Positions 27,752-36,885 of a stretch of DNA of 64,000 bases are shown one piece after another. The stretch is from Peristeroidobacter soli (GTDB taxonomy: Bacteria > Pseudomonadota > Gammaproteobacteria > Steroidobacterales > Steroidobacteraceae): the NCBI RefSeq assembly GCF_004138485.1, contig NZ_RYEV01000006.1, positions 372,001 through 436,000 on the forward strand, read 5' to 3'. The translations under genes were made by a program, and so were the position numbers. The notes beneath the pieces are model-generated. The model was given only the letters and a program-made list of their open reading frames with translations, was not told where the DNA came from and did not search any database. The first letter of the stretch is position 1. Every line of letters starts with the position of its first letter.

Positions 27752-28843
27752 GTGAGCGGGATGCGAACGAAGATCGGGCGAGTGGGATTGGCGATGATCG
27801 CGGCGCTGGCTGTATGTTCCGCGGCCCGGGCGGCGGTACCCAAGGAAGTGCACATCAACCTGGGTTCCAACACTGCACCGTTGATGGCAACAGTCCGGGT
27901 CGAAGATTATCGTGCGGCGCCGCTCGATCTGCTGACGCCGGTCGCGACGGGCGACTCGCAGATGATCCGGTTTCTGAAGGCGTACTACGAGATCGGCAGA
28001 GCGGGTGACATCAAGAAGGTGGCATCACTGTTCGAGCCGCATCTGCAAGCCGGCGTCAATGATTACTACCCCACGGCGAAGTCGCTGAGCGAACAGTTCG
28101 CGGATTTGCGCACTGTGCGCCTGGTGGCGGTACTGCATTGGGGCGAGTACCAGTTTGGCGTCGTCAAGCATGTGAGTGATGTCGGTGAGGGCGGTAGTCG
28201 CGACTCCTCATGGTCACACGCCGCCCGCTGCTTCGGCGACACCTGCCAGATCGGCGATCATTTTACGAACAGCCTGCTTGGTCGCAGCGTGTCCGCGGCG
28301 TTTGCTGACAAAGGTGCTGTACAAGTCGACGCGCCGGCACAAAGTGACACGCCGTTGCCGATGCTGCCGGCCGTCGTCGATGCGGCCCGCAAGGTTGTCT
28401 CGACCGACCCCATCGTTCTGCATCTTGATCGCGCCTCCGACCAGACGACCGCGAGCGCGCGCAAGCTGGTCTCGACCCTGACCGAGAATCTGCGAGTCAC
28501 CCGATCGAAGCAGCCAACCTTTGAAAAGCTCTCGATGTTGTACTCCGCCGGCACGCCGAAGAGCGTCGCCGTGTTCCAGCGCGGCAGCGAAGTGCCTGCT
28601 TACAACTACAGCGCTTATCTCATCTGGTTCGCGAATCACGCCCCTTGGACTGTCGGCAGCGTGTACTCGCTCGGTCCGGATGTTTGCGTGGCGCTGCTGA
28701 AGTCGGAACACGATCGCGCGGTGCACTTGCTGCCGTTGCAGCGCGCGGGCACTGGCTGGGCGATCGTTTCCGATCCATCGAGCCTGGATGCGTGGCCGGT
28801 GCTGTCGTCGATCAGTGCGTATCAGGCGCTGCAGAATCGTTGA
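27752..28843 (+). CDS. Exported protein of unknown function
   Basis: 363 residues (GTG at 27752; an ATG at 27761 is equally possible and gives the same signal peptide, ending near AARAAV). After the signal there is a beta-rich segment, then a segment (YYEIGRAGDIKKVASLFEPHL) resembling a SnoaL/NTF2-like start, and a long alpha/beta remainder. Two cysteines in ARCFGDTCQIGD may form a disulphide. I recognise no family. It follows the beta-propeller gene by 72 bp on the same strand, so the two may be co-transcribed. Its stop is 3 bp from the convergent receptor's stop. Confidence 0.7.
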   Translation: MSGMRTKIGRVGLAMIAALAVCSAARAAVPKEVHINLGSNTAPLMATVRVEDYRAAPLDLLTPVATGDSQMIRFLKAYYEIGRAGDIKKVASLFEPHLQAGVNDYYPTAKSLSEQFADLRTVRLVAVLHWGEYQFGVVKHVSDVGEGGSRDSSWSHAARCFGDTCQIGDHFTNSLLGRSVSAAFADKGAVQVDAPAQSDTPLPMLPAVVDAARKVVSTDPIVLHLDRASDQTTASARKLVSTLTENLRVTRSKQPTFEKLSMLYSAGTPKSVAVFQRGSEVPAYNYSAYLIWFANHAPWTVGSVYSLGPDVCVALLKSEHDRAVHLLPLQRAGTGWAIVSDPSSLDAWPVLSSISAYQALQNR

Positions 28844-28846
28844 ATG

Positions 28847-31750
28847 TCAGAGTCGTTTCAGTACGCGAATCTGAAACGATCGGTTTTTCAGATCGCCTTG
28901 CGACGAGTCGAAGGCCGCGGCGCCGCCGACTTCGGCGACATTGGGCTGACTGTTGAAGATGTTGAACACGCCCGCGACCAGGCTGACCCGATTCCATGCG
29001 GAGTCTTCGCCAAACCGCGCGCCTAGATCGATCGAGCCCTGCAGATCGAACAAGGTTCGCGATGCGAGCCTTTTTCCGGTTCGCACTCCGGCCACGGCGT
29101 CATCATAAGGAGGTGTGTAACGAGCCGCGGCGGCAATGCCGTACGGCCCGCGCGCCCACTTGAGCGACGCAATCGCCCGCCATTTCAGAATGGATCCGGA
29201 CTCGCTGGCCAGATTGACCCGCTCCACCGCCGGCCGGCCGGGCACGTCGTTGTCGCGATAGGATGCGAACCAGGTGGTGCGCAACTCGGGGGTGAGGTGT
29301 CCACTGTCCGTGGGCAGCTCGGCGTGCAGCGTGAGATCGATGCCGCTGGCCTCCAGTCGACCTGCATTGATGCGCGAGGCGTCCACTGATAGCAACTCGC
29401 CTCCATCGTAACTGCGCGTGATGCGCTCCCGGAACAAGGATTCATTTTCGACCAGCACGGTTGGCGACAAAGTGGAGACGCGACCGTCCAGGCCGACGCG
29501 CCAGTAGTCGATGGAGATGAAAGCGCCCGCGAAGAACTCGGGCGAGAAGGTCACACCCGCGGTCAATGTTTCCGACGTCTGCGCTTCCAGTGTGTCATTG
29601 CCGCCGACCAGCGTCGTGATGGTCTTGAGCTCATTGTCATGCGCCGGATCGGGTACCGTGCCGAGCGTCGTGGTTTTCGGTCGGTACAACTCATAGAACG
29701 AAGGAGGTTTAAAACTGTAACCTCGGAATACTCGCATCTTCAGCGCCGGCCACGGATACCACACCACTCCGTACTGAGGCCGGATCACGTTACTCATGCC
29801 GTCGTAGTGATCCAGGCGACTTCCCGTGGCGAGATAGAGTTGATGAAGTCCGGGTCGCGCGGTGTCCTTGCCGACGATCGGCACCTGCAACTGGAGGTAG
29901 AGCGAGATGATGTCGCGATCGCGGTCGAACCACCCCAGGGGCTTGCTATCGAAGACCCCGGATTCCTGCCGCCACTCCGCGCCGAGCATCAAAGCGATGG
30001 GGCCGGCGGCGGTACGAGCCAGCGGACCTTCGGCATGAGATATCGCTTGCAGGGCGCCGGAGATGAAACGGTCGATCTGGCGAGGGACGATCAATTCACT
30101 CAGCAGCTGCGCCTTGCCGATGGCCCCGGCCTGAAATGGATTGAGAGCCCGCTCTGGATTGTCAGTCGCCAGCGCCTGCACGACCGGGCCATCGGGGCTC
30201 AAGTCCAGGGTGCGATCCATCCACGTGATGGCTGTCTCGCGTGAGTAGAGAGCGGAAATGTTCCACTCCCACTCTCCCCAATGACCTTGCAGAGCGGCGA
30301 CGGCGCGAATCAGCTCCGCGTCCACAGATTGGGATTGCGAGCCTAGCTCGGGCATCAATCGAAACGATCGAACTGTCGCGTCGAACGGCGAGAACGGATT
30401 GCTCGTGGGCACGGGTAGCCCGAGCAGCGCCGGCGGGCAGAGAAAGAATCGGGAACTGTGGCCGGCATAGAGCAGCTCGGTCGACAGCCGCAGCGACTCG
30501 CTGATGTTGTACGTGCCATTGGCCAGCACGCTCTTGCGCTTCGACTCCGGAACGATCGAATAGAATCTGAGCAGGTTGTCCTGATTGGGCGTGCCGGCGG
30601 TCGCCACGAAATCATCCAGAGTGATACCGGGCGTGGTGTCGACGATCGGCACGGCCGCGACCGGCGAGCTGAGCCCGGGGAGGTTGCGACCGTCTGTCGA
30701 GGTGATATTGCCGGCCGCGCTGAGCAGCGCGCGCAGATTCTGCTCGCCGAGAAATCGTTGGTTGCGCCACAGATCGCGTTCGGCGCCGAGCAAGCCGCCG
30801 CCATCGAAATAGTCCACTGTCACCGCGCCACTGAACCGTTCGCTTTCGGTGCCGAGGTGTAATGTTCCGCGTCGTTGCTCGGCGCCGCCGGCGGCGCCGC
30901 CATATTGGATTTCGACGGTCGGATCGGTCACCTCCCGGCGCAGCAGGACGTTGATGATGCCGCCCGCGGCGTCGGTGCCATAGGCAACCGCGGTCGAGTC
31001 CACTATGAGCTCGACGCGCTCAACGGCGGTGATCGGAATGGTGTTCAGATCGAACGCGTTGGCGGTCAAGCTCGCCGCACTCGGCATCGCGCGACGGCCA
31101 TTGATCAGAACCAGCGTGTTGTTGGAGCCGAGCCCGCGCAGATCCGCGTACTGGGCACCGCTGACTTGGTAGCCTTCGGGGCGTGCGAAAGTGCTCTGAG
31201 AAATATATCGAAGTGCCTCGGAGACTGAGGACACGCCGAGGGCGGTGAGGTCCCGACGTTCCAGCACGGTGATGGGCTGGATAGGCAGCGGGTTCGACAA
31301 AACCACCATTTCCTCGGGGGCCCCGGTCGGAGGGGGCACGACGGGCGGAGCGGCCTTGGTGGACGGCGCGCTCGATTGCGTGATGGATTTCTCCGTGGTT
31401 ATCGTAGAGGAGCGGGTTTCGATGATGAGTTCGTTGGATTCAATGCGGTAGCTGAGCGTCGAGTTTCGCAGCACCCGTTCCAAAGCGTCCCCATACATGA
31501 GCTCGCCGTCGATGGGGCCAACCTCGGCTTCGCGTTCCTCGGCATGGCCGCTTCGATAATCCAGCTGCAACTTGTGAAGCTGCTTGAGTTCGTTCAGGGT
31601 CTTGATGCGGGACTGGCGGGGAATGTGCAGCTCGTGGACTGCTGTCTCGATATTCCATTCGCTGGCGGTCGCACAGGTCCACGAACCCAAGAGATACAGG
31701 CAGAGCCACGTGTGTGGAGAGAGGACGCTGGCGAGATCGCGGTCGATCAT
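28847..31750 (-). CDS. TonB-dependent receptor with N-terminal STN signalling domain
   Basis: 967 residues. ATG at 31750 preferred (MIDRDLASVL then a hydrophobic signal); the frame extends to 31804. After the signal, residues about 30-110 form a secretin/TonB short N-terminal domain (ELKQLHKLQLDYRSG to SYRIESNELIIET), the part that contacts a FecR-type protein. The plug follows (AQYADLRGLGSNNTLVLINGRR; YGTDAAGGIINVLLRRE), then the barrel. It belongs to the RoxA-independent catecholate/peptide-like branch with LINGRRAMP. It is divergent from the FecR-like gene at 32231, its likely signalling partner. Confidence 0.92.
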   Translation of the reverse strand: MIDRDLASVLSPHTWLCLYLLGSWTCATASEWNIETAVHELHIPRQSRIKTLNELKQLHKLQLDYRSGHAEEREAEVGPIDGELMYGDALERVLRNSTLSYRIESNELIIETRSSTITTEKSITQSSAPSTKAAPPVVPPPTGAPEEMVVLSNPLPIQPITVLERRDLTALGVSSVSEALRYISQSTFARPEGYQVSGAQYADLRGLGSNNTLVLINGRRAMPSAASLTANAFDLNTIPITAVERVELIVDSTAVAYGTDAAGGIINVLLRREVTDPTVEIQYGGAAGGAEQRRGTLHLGTESERFSGAVTVDYFDGGGLLGAERDLWRNQRFLGEQNLRALLSAAGNITSTDGRNLPGLSSPVAAVPIVDTTPGITLDDFVATAGTPNQDNLLRFYSIVPESKRKSVLANGTYNISESLRLSTELLYAGHSSRFFLCPPALLGLPVPTSNPFSPFDATVRSFRLMPELGSQSQSVDAELIRAVAALQGHWGEWEWNISALYSRETAITWMDRTLDLSPDGPVVQALATDNPERALNPFQAGAIGKAQLLSELIVPRQIDRFISGALQAISHAEGPLARTAAGPIALMLGAEWRQESGVFDSKPLGWFDRDRDIISLYLQLQVPIVGKDTARPGLHQLYLATGSRLDHYDGMSNVIRPQYGVVWYPWPALKMRVFRGYSFKPPSFYELYRPKTTTLGTVPDPAHDNELKTITTLVGGNDTLEAQTSETLTAGVTFSPEFFAGAFISIDYWRVGLDGRVSTLSPTVLVENESLFRERITRSYDGGELLSVDASRINAGRLEASGIDLTLHAELPTDSGHLTPELRTTWFASYRDNDVPGRPAVERVNLASESGSILKWRAIASLKWARGPYGIAAAARYTPPYDDAVAGVRTGKRLASRTLFDLQGSIDLGARFGEDSAWNRVSLVAGVFNIFNSQPNVAEVGGAAAFDSSQGDLKNRSFQIRVLKRL

Positions 31751-31804
31751 GACATTGAGGGACCGCGCCTCCGCAGCATTCAGCCTCCGTGTCCCGGAGC
31801 GCAA

Positions 31805-31952
31805 TTAACAATCACGATCCATGGTGACAAAACGTTCCACATTCCGTGGAGTTTTTGGGGGCGGCGGGTTTTGCTGCACCGGTCATTGGTACGGGTAATA
31901 AAGCAGCGCATCACACGGCAGTGCCGGCCAGCAGCCGCCGTGATGAGAATGT
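31805..31952. promoter_or_regulatory. Divergent promoter region with imperfect hairpin
   Basis: Separates the STN receptor from the small membrane protein. It contains an imperfect inverted repeat around 31831-31856 (AAAAC..TCCAC and GTGGA..GTTTT) in sequence with more A/T than the flanks. No clear -35/-10 pair was assigned. It may hold both divergent promoters. Confidence 0.35.
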
Positions 31953-32234
31953 ATGGACGTCACCGCAGAAAGACTCAAAAAATTGTTACGACACACGCAG
32001 TATGTAGTGCTCGTGTTTACGATTCATTGTCTGTCCGGGGCGATGCTCCTGTCGTCGTTCCTGCTCGTGACTCGACTCACCGAGCTGATCCTGGAATGGC
32101 TGTATGGCGTGCCGGGCACCGGGTACATGAGGCTTTGTCTGTACGTGGTCAAGGGCGCACTGTTGTGCGCCGACGGTTACCTGTTTCTGCTGTTCCTCTA
32201 TCGATCCGTCGTGCACGCGAAGAGAGATTCATGA
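31953..32234 (+). CDS. Small two/three-span membrane protein, coupled to FecR-like gene
   Basis: 93 residues: a short basic N-terminus (AERLKKLLRHTQ), a hydrophobic segment at about 16-42, and another at about 60-85 (YVVKGALLCADGYLFLLFLY), ending in a positive tail. No family is recognised. It occupies the position where an ECF sigma factor normally precedes fecR, and its TGA overlaps the FecR-like ATG (ATGA at 32231-32234), so the two are made together. It might anchor or modulate the FecR-like protein; this is inference from position only. Confidence 0.75.
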   Translation: MDVTAERLKKLLRHTQYVVLVFTIHCLSGAMLLSSFLLVTRLTELILEWLYGVPGTGYMRLCLYVVKGALLCADGYLFLLFLYRSVVHAKRDS

Positions 32235-33136
32235 GGCTCGCCCTCCTATTGAAGGAGCGCGCGATATGGGTGTGGGGCGTGGTCCTGCATGCGTGCCAGC
32301 TGTATCTCGAGCCGTTGCGAGCCAATCCTCCCTACGAAGGCGCGGCACGGCGCTCGAATCATCGTTTCTTCCGGGTTGGCTTGCTGGTCGTGGCAAGCGT
32401 GGGCGGTGTGCTGGGGGGCGCGCAATTCCTTCTCCCGCCGCCCTACGGTGAACGCATAGCCACGGGTACAGCTGAGTGGCGCTCGCTGATTCTCGACGAC
32501 GGCAGTGTCTTGCACGTGCAGCCCGATACCGAGATGAGTGTGCGCTACGATGCGGAGTCCCGGCGCCTTTTTTTGGAGCATGGCGAGGTGTTTGCTGAAG
32601 TCGCGTCCGAGCCGACTCGTCCCTTCGAAATCATTACCGCGGTGGGCAAGGCACGCGCGGTTGGAACACAGTTCGGCATGGTCCATTCGACTCCCGACGA
32701 TGCAAGAATCGTGGTGACCGAGGGCACCGTGATAGCGACGCCGCGCCGGGGGAGGGTCGAGGAGACGGATCGCCAGCTGCCGGTGCACGCCGGTAAAGCG
32801 GCGTTGCTGGCGGGCGGCCAGATAAGGGTTGTTGCCGCCGTCGATCCGCGTCGCTTGATTCTCGACAAAGGCACGTTGACCATCAATGGCGCGACGATCG
32901 GAGAGGCCGCCGCTCGGCTGAGCGTTCGCGGGCAGCCGAAGATCGTCGTCGACGATCCGCAAGTCGCCGCGATCGTCATCCCCAGCCAGGTGCTCGATGG
33001 CTATAACCCACGTCGATTCGCGGCCAAGCTGGCAGCAAGCTCGAATATCGTCGTCGAAGAGCGCGACGGCGTAATCCATCTCAGGTCTCGCCAGCGCGAG
33101 TGTGCGAACTGGTTGCGATGTGGCGGCTCCCGCTGA
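32231..33136 (+). CDS. FecR-like transmembrane signalling protein without sigma partner
   Basis: 301 residues. A 45-residue N-terminal part lacks the DUF4880 Trp/Leu pattern seen in 56939-57976. Then one membrane span (VGLLVVASVGGVLGGAQFL), the FecR domain (RSLILDDGSVLHVQPDTEMSV; RLFLEHGEVFAEVASEPTRPF; VGTQFGMVHS) and a C-terminal STN-like segment (TIGEAAARLSVRGQPKIVVD). In the classical system FecR relays a signal from the receptor's STN domain to an ECF sigma factor. No sigma gene is adjacent here, and the cytoplasmic tail is atypical. The facing STN receptor at 28847 is the likely input. Confidence 0.82.
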   Translation: MRLALLLKERAIWVWGVVLHACQLYLEPLRANPPYEGAARRSNHRFFRVGLLVVASVGGVLGGAQFLLPPPYGERIATGTAEWRSLILDDGSVLHVQPDTEMSVRYDAESRRLFLEHGEVFAEVASEPTRPFEIITAVGKARAVGTQFGMVHSTPDDARIVVTEGTVIATPRRGRVEETDRQLPVHAGKAALLAGGQIRVVAAVDPRRLILDKGTLTINGATIGEAAARLSVRGQPKIVVDDPQVAAIVIPSQVLDGYNPRRFAAKLAASSNIVVEERDGVIHLRSRQRECANWLRCGGSR

Positions 33137-33235
33137 CGGCAGGCCTGCCGGTTATACCTCTCCCCAATAAATTCCCTAGGCATCACCCCACGACGTCAAA
33201 GATACTGAGGGGTCGTTTCCTGGGGAGACCGTTCG

Positions 33236-34681
33236 ATGAAGATCAAACCAACCTGGTTTGTCGCCGCGTATCTGTTGCTGATCGGTTTGCAGGTGCAGGC
33301 GGCGGATGCGAGCCGGGCGCTGCAGGGCATGGATGGCGAAGTGCGGGCGGCGATGAAGGCGCTGAACGTGCCGGGGGTCGCGGTCGGCGTCGTGCAGGAC
33401 GGACGGGTGATTCTCGCCAAAGGTTATGGCGTACTCGACGTGAAGGGTACGCAGGCCGTCGATGCGGATACCTTGTTCGCGGTCGGTTCGGTGAGCAAGT
33501 CGTTCACCACCGCGGTGATGGCGACGCTCGTCGATGAAGGCAAGCTCGAGTGGGATCGGCCGGTGCGCGAGTATCTGCCGTGGTTCCGGATGTACGACCC
33601 GGTGGCCAGCGAGCTGCTGACGCCGCGTGACATGGTGTCGCATCGGTCCGGGCTGCCTCGCTACGACTTCATCAGGATGAGCACCTATCTGGAGCGTGGC
33701 GAGCTGGTTCGGCGGCTGCGCTATTTGCCGCCGAACAAGACCTTCCGCGACGTCTACCAGTACAACAATCTGATGTTCGTGACGGCGGGCTATCTGTCCG
33801 GCGAGCTCACCGGTTCGACCTGGGAGTCCTTGGTCCAGCAGCGCATCTTCGCTCCGCTCGGCATGAGCCGTTCGAACACGTCGGTGCGTGACTCGATCAA
33901 GCAGACCAACCATGCGCTGCCTCATCAGCTTGCCGAGGGCAAGCTCGTGACCACGGACTTCTATGATTATCAGCGTTTCGGCGTCGGCCCGAACGGCGCG
34001 GTGAACTCGACGGTCAACGACATGCTGAAGTATCTCCAGGTGTATCTGGAAGAGGGGCGTGCCAGCGACCGTCAGTTGATCTCGGCGCGGCAGGTCAAGG
34101 AACTGTTCAAGCCAGTCGTCGTGTCCGGGCCCGACTCGATGTATGCGCTGGCCTGGAGCATCGAGCAGCGGCATGGAGAGAGAACGGTCTCTCACGGCGG
34201 TTCCATCACCGGCTTCACCGCCCAAGTCATCCTGCTGCCGGAGTCGAAGACCGGCATCGTGGTGTTGAACAATCTCAACGGCAGCCCGCTGCCGGACAAG
34301 CTCGGTTGGCAAATCGTCGATCGCCTGCTCGGTCAGCCGGACAGGAAATTCATTGCTTCGTTGACCGAGCCCCGAGCCCCATCGCAGCGGTCAGCGCTGC
34401 AGCCGGTGGCGGGAACGCGGCCGACTTTGGAGCTGGCGGCTTACGCCGGCAACTGGTTTCATCCCGCTTTCGGCACGGTGAAGGTGGCTCTCGCCGACGA
34501 CCGGCTGGCGTTGAAGTTCGATGCGATGACGGTGCCGTTGGAGCACTTCAACTACGATACATTCAAAGCGGCTCGGCTCGACGCATTGGTGAAGTTCCGC
34601 CTCGACGCCGCGGGCAAGCCGGCCGAGATGTTGTTACCGCTCGAGCCAGCCGCTGCCGATCTGGTTTTCGTCAAGCGCTGA
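33236..34681 (+). CDS. Serine hydrolase of beta-lactamase class C/esterase EstB fold
   Basis: 481 residues with a signal peptide (ending near VQAAD). Active-site motifs are SVSK (SxxK), YQYNN (YxN) and SHGG (HGG/KTG equivalent). A C-terminal DUF3471-like beta domain (ELAAYAGNWFHPAFGTVKVAL) is seen in this family. Members act as D-aminopeptidases, esterases or peptidoglycan-related hydrolases; true beta-lactamase activity is not implied. Stand-alone gene. The preceding gap (33137-33235) carries a GGGGAG ribosome site only. Confidence 0.92.
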   Translation: MKIKPTWFVAAYLLLIGLQVQAADASRALQGMDGEVRAAMKALNVPGVAVGVVQDGRVILAKGYGVLDVKGTQAVDADTLFAVGSVSKSFTTAVMATLVDEGKLEWDRPVREYLPWFRMYDPVASELLTPRDMVSHRSGLPRYDFIRMSTYLERGELVRRLRYLPPNKTFRDVYQYNNLMFVTAGYLSGELTGSTWESLVQQRIFAPLGMSRSNTSVRDSIKQTNHALPHQLAEGKLVTTDFYDYQRFGVGPNGAVNSTVNDMLKYLQVYLEEGRASDRQLISARQVKELFKPVVVSGPDSMYALAWSIEQRHGERTVSHGGSITGFTAQVILLPESKTGIVVLNNLNGSPLPDKLGWQIVDRLLGQPDRKFIASLTEPRAPSQRSALQPVAGTRPTLELAAYAGNWFHPAFGTVKVALADDRLALKFDAMTVPLEHFNYDTFKAARLDALVKFRLDAAGKPAEMLLPLEPAAADLVFVKR

Positions 34682-35078
34682 CGTGAGCAGAGCGCACAAT
34701 CTCCGCCTGACGCCAGGCTCGGCAAGCGCGCCTTCGATCTCAAGGTGGACTACGCCGTGAAGCAGATTAAAAGCTTCATTCCGTCGGCGAGCTGACGGAA
34801 CCAGACAGGCGATGTCACAAACGGGGCGGGCGCAGCGTCTGCCCCGGGCCTGTATTCATCCATTCCCTGAATTCCCCGTCGAGCGCGGGCGGCACCGTTG
34901 ACATGTTACAACGCTGGCTGCAACCTCGGTCGGGTTGAACAACGCTACCAGGGAAGATCATAAGAAATGAATCGTCAGGATTCTTTGCGAATGTTCTGGC
35001 GTCTCCCGTCCTCGATTTGATTTGACGCAAGCGGCGCGCGGTCGCGTGCCGTATGTTTGCATTCAAGGGAGTGATGCC
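34682..35078. other. Intergenic region with short coding-like tail and GC hairpin
   Basis: 397 bp without a convincing gene. The first 110 bp end in an open stretch reading LGKRAFDLKVDYAVKQIKSF and a TGA at 34793-34795, which looks like the C-terminus of a lost protein but has no start. A hairpin (CGGGGC 34822-34827 with GCCCCG 34841-34846) could terminate the serine-hydrolase transcript; it lacks a T-run. The stretch 34940-35010 is AT-richer and is the likely promoter area of the RHS gene. Confidence 0.4.
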
Positions 35079-36830
35079 ATGTCCGGATTTCGCCACGGGA
35101 TGAGACTTGCGCTGGCCGTCACCGCGATGCTCGGCGGACCTGCGCTGGCACAGGAACTTGGCGCCGCCGCGCTCGAGCGGGTCAGGGTCCGTTCCACGGT
35201 TCAGCCGCTGGGCCCGGCACCGTTCGGCGAGTCCATCAATCTATATACCGGCTCTCTGTCGTTCACCCACCTGGATGTCGACTATCCCGGCACGGGCCCG
35301 GCCATTCAGCTCACCCGATCGTTCGATACTCAGACCCGGTTCGTGCAGAGCTACAAGTTCTTCGGCGACTGGACCTTCGACATTCCGAGAATAGAAACCA
35401 TCGTGCGCCGGCCGATCGGCGGACTCGGCACGCCTGGCGGAAACTGGACTGTGTCTCCCTCGGGGAGCAGCGCGCGATGCTCGCAGCTGGATCAACCCTA
35501 CGAACTGGATCAATCGCAGTATCTCTGGTGGCACGGCTACGATCTGATCGTGCCGGGAGCGAGGAAGACGCTGCTGCGGGCGGCTGCCGGATTGCAGATG
35601 CCTTCGATCTCGATCGGCGGTACCGCCGTGACCTTCAAGGGAACGACGGCCGACAATTGGCGAATCGGCTGTCTGGCGACCACCAGCAACGGCCAGTCGG
35701 GCGAGGGGTTCTTGGCGGTGGATCCCGAGGGCACGAAATATTATCTCGATTATCTGATCGGTAAGGATGCCGGCCAGGTGCTCGAATTCGACGGTGGCAC
35801 CACGATCCGCCACCCGATCATGGTCGCCTCGATGATGGTGAGCCGTATCGAAGACCGGTTTGGCAATTATCTGACGTTCTCGTATTCCGGTTCCCGCCTG
35901 ACACAGATCGCGGCCAGCGATGGGCGAGTCGTATCGATCGCCTGGCGCCCCGAAACCGCGGACCTGGTTGCATCCATCACGGTTCAGCCGGCGGGCAGTC
36001 GGCCTCGCACCACCACATATGAATACACGACGATCAACTCGCTGCCCGTCCTGACCGGCGTGGTCTTGCCCGATTCGTCGCGGTGGACTTTCAGTAACCT
36101 GGTCACACGCATCGGTCTGTTCTCGCCGATTGGTTGTGGCCAGCGCGCCTTCAATCCTGCGACCCCCGCCTCGACGCCGCCAACGACGGCAACGTTGACG
36201 CATCCCAGTGGCCTGGTCGGCGCGTTCACGCTCAGCAATACCTACCATGGGAAAAGCTATGTGCCAGGCGCATGCGACACCTACCCGTCGGCGCACGAAG
36301 CGAATCATCCGGTGTTCAGTACTTTTTCGCTGACTTCGAAACAACTGTCGGGGCCAGGGCTGGCCGCACGCACGTGGACCTACACCTACGCGCCCGTGCA
36401 GGCGAGTGCATCGTATGACTCGTGTGCCGCGAGCAATACTTGTCCAGATACGAAATGGGTCGACGTCGTGGCGCCCGACGGCGTGCGAACCCGATACACG
36501 TTCAGCAATCGTTATACGGAGCTCGAGGGTAAAGAACTGTCCACGGCGGTTTATCCCGCTGGCTCGAGCACACCGATTCAGACCACCGCGAAAGCCTACG
36601 CCTCGCCGACCGCGGGTCCGTATCCGGTGTCGATCGGTACCACGCTGCTCGATGGCAACTCCAACTATCTCCTCGAGCAATCGATCGCACCCTTGAGATC
36701 GAACATCACGACTCAGGACGGCACGGCCTTCACCTGGCGCGTGGCGCCGGGCTGCGGCGGTTACGCCTATTGTTTCGATGGGTTCGGTCGGGTGACTCAG
36801 ATGATCAAGTCGAGCGCGCCGACACCTTAG
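35079..36830 (+). CDS. RHS-family protein, N-terminal half
   Basis: 583 residues, ATG at 35079 behind AAGGGAG, signal peptide cleaved near ALAQE. After it comes the typical opening of secreted RHS proteins (INLYTGSLSFTHLDVDYPG; LTRSFDTQTRFVQS), followed by strand-rich RHS/YD sequence (RIEDRFGNYLTFSYSGSRLT). It stops abruptly at DGFGRVTQMIKSSAPTP, well short of an RHS core and with no DPxGxxxx boundary or toxin. The sequence that should follow (a TRTYHDN..SWVLGLV block) appears at about residue 385 of the next gene, so this is probably the detached N-terminal half of a shell-forming RHS protein. Confidence 0.85.
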   Translation: MSGFRHGMRLALAVTAMLGGPALAQELGAAALERVRVRSTVQPLGPAPFGESINLYTGSLSFTHLDVDYPGTGPAIQLTRSFDTQTRFVQSYKFFGDWTFDIPRIETIVRRPIGGLGTPGGNWTVSPSGSSARCSQLDQPYELDQSQYLWWHGYDLIVPGARKTLLRAAAGLQMPSISIGGTAVTFKGTTADNWRIGCLATTSNGQSGEGFLAVDPEGTKYYLDYLIGKDAGQVLEFDGGTTIRHPIMVASMMVSRIEDRFGNYLTFSYSGSRLTQIAASDGRVVSIAWRPETADLVASITVQPAGSRPRTTTYEYTTINSLPVLTGVVLPDSSRWTFSNLVTRIGLFSPIGCGQRAFNPATPASTPPTTATLTHPSGLVGAFTLSNTYHGKSYVPGACDTYPSAHEANHPVFSTFSLTSKQLSGPGLAARTWTYTYAPVQASASYDSCAASNTCPDTKWVDVVAPDGVRTRYTFSNRYTELEGKELSTAVYPAGSSTPIQTTAKAYASPTAGPYPVSIGTTLLDGNSNYLLEQSIAPLRSNITTQDGTAFTWRVAPGCGGYAYCFDGFGRVTQMIKSSAPTP

Positions 36831-36885
36831 ATCGCAGCGACAGAGCGAACGGCGTCACGGACGAGAAGAAGCGAGGGACAGGAGC

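Noticed and set aside
33236-34681. Antibiotic-resistance beta-lactamase
   Set aside because: The SxxK/YxN/HGG set is shared by many esterases and D-aminopeptidases, and the DUF3471-like tail is typical of non-resistance members.
34815-35096. 93-codon minus-strand ORF in the gap before the RHS gene
   Set aside because: No ribosome site, Arg/Pro-rich composition typical of chance frames in GC-rich DNA, and it overlaps the likely RHS promoter and start.
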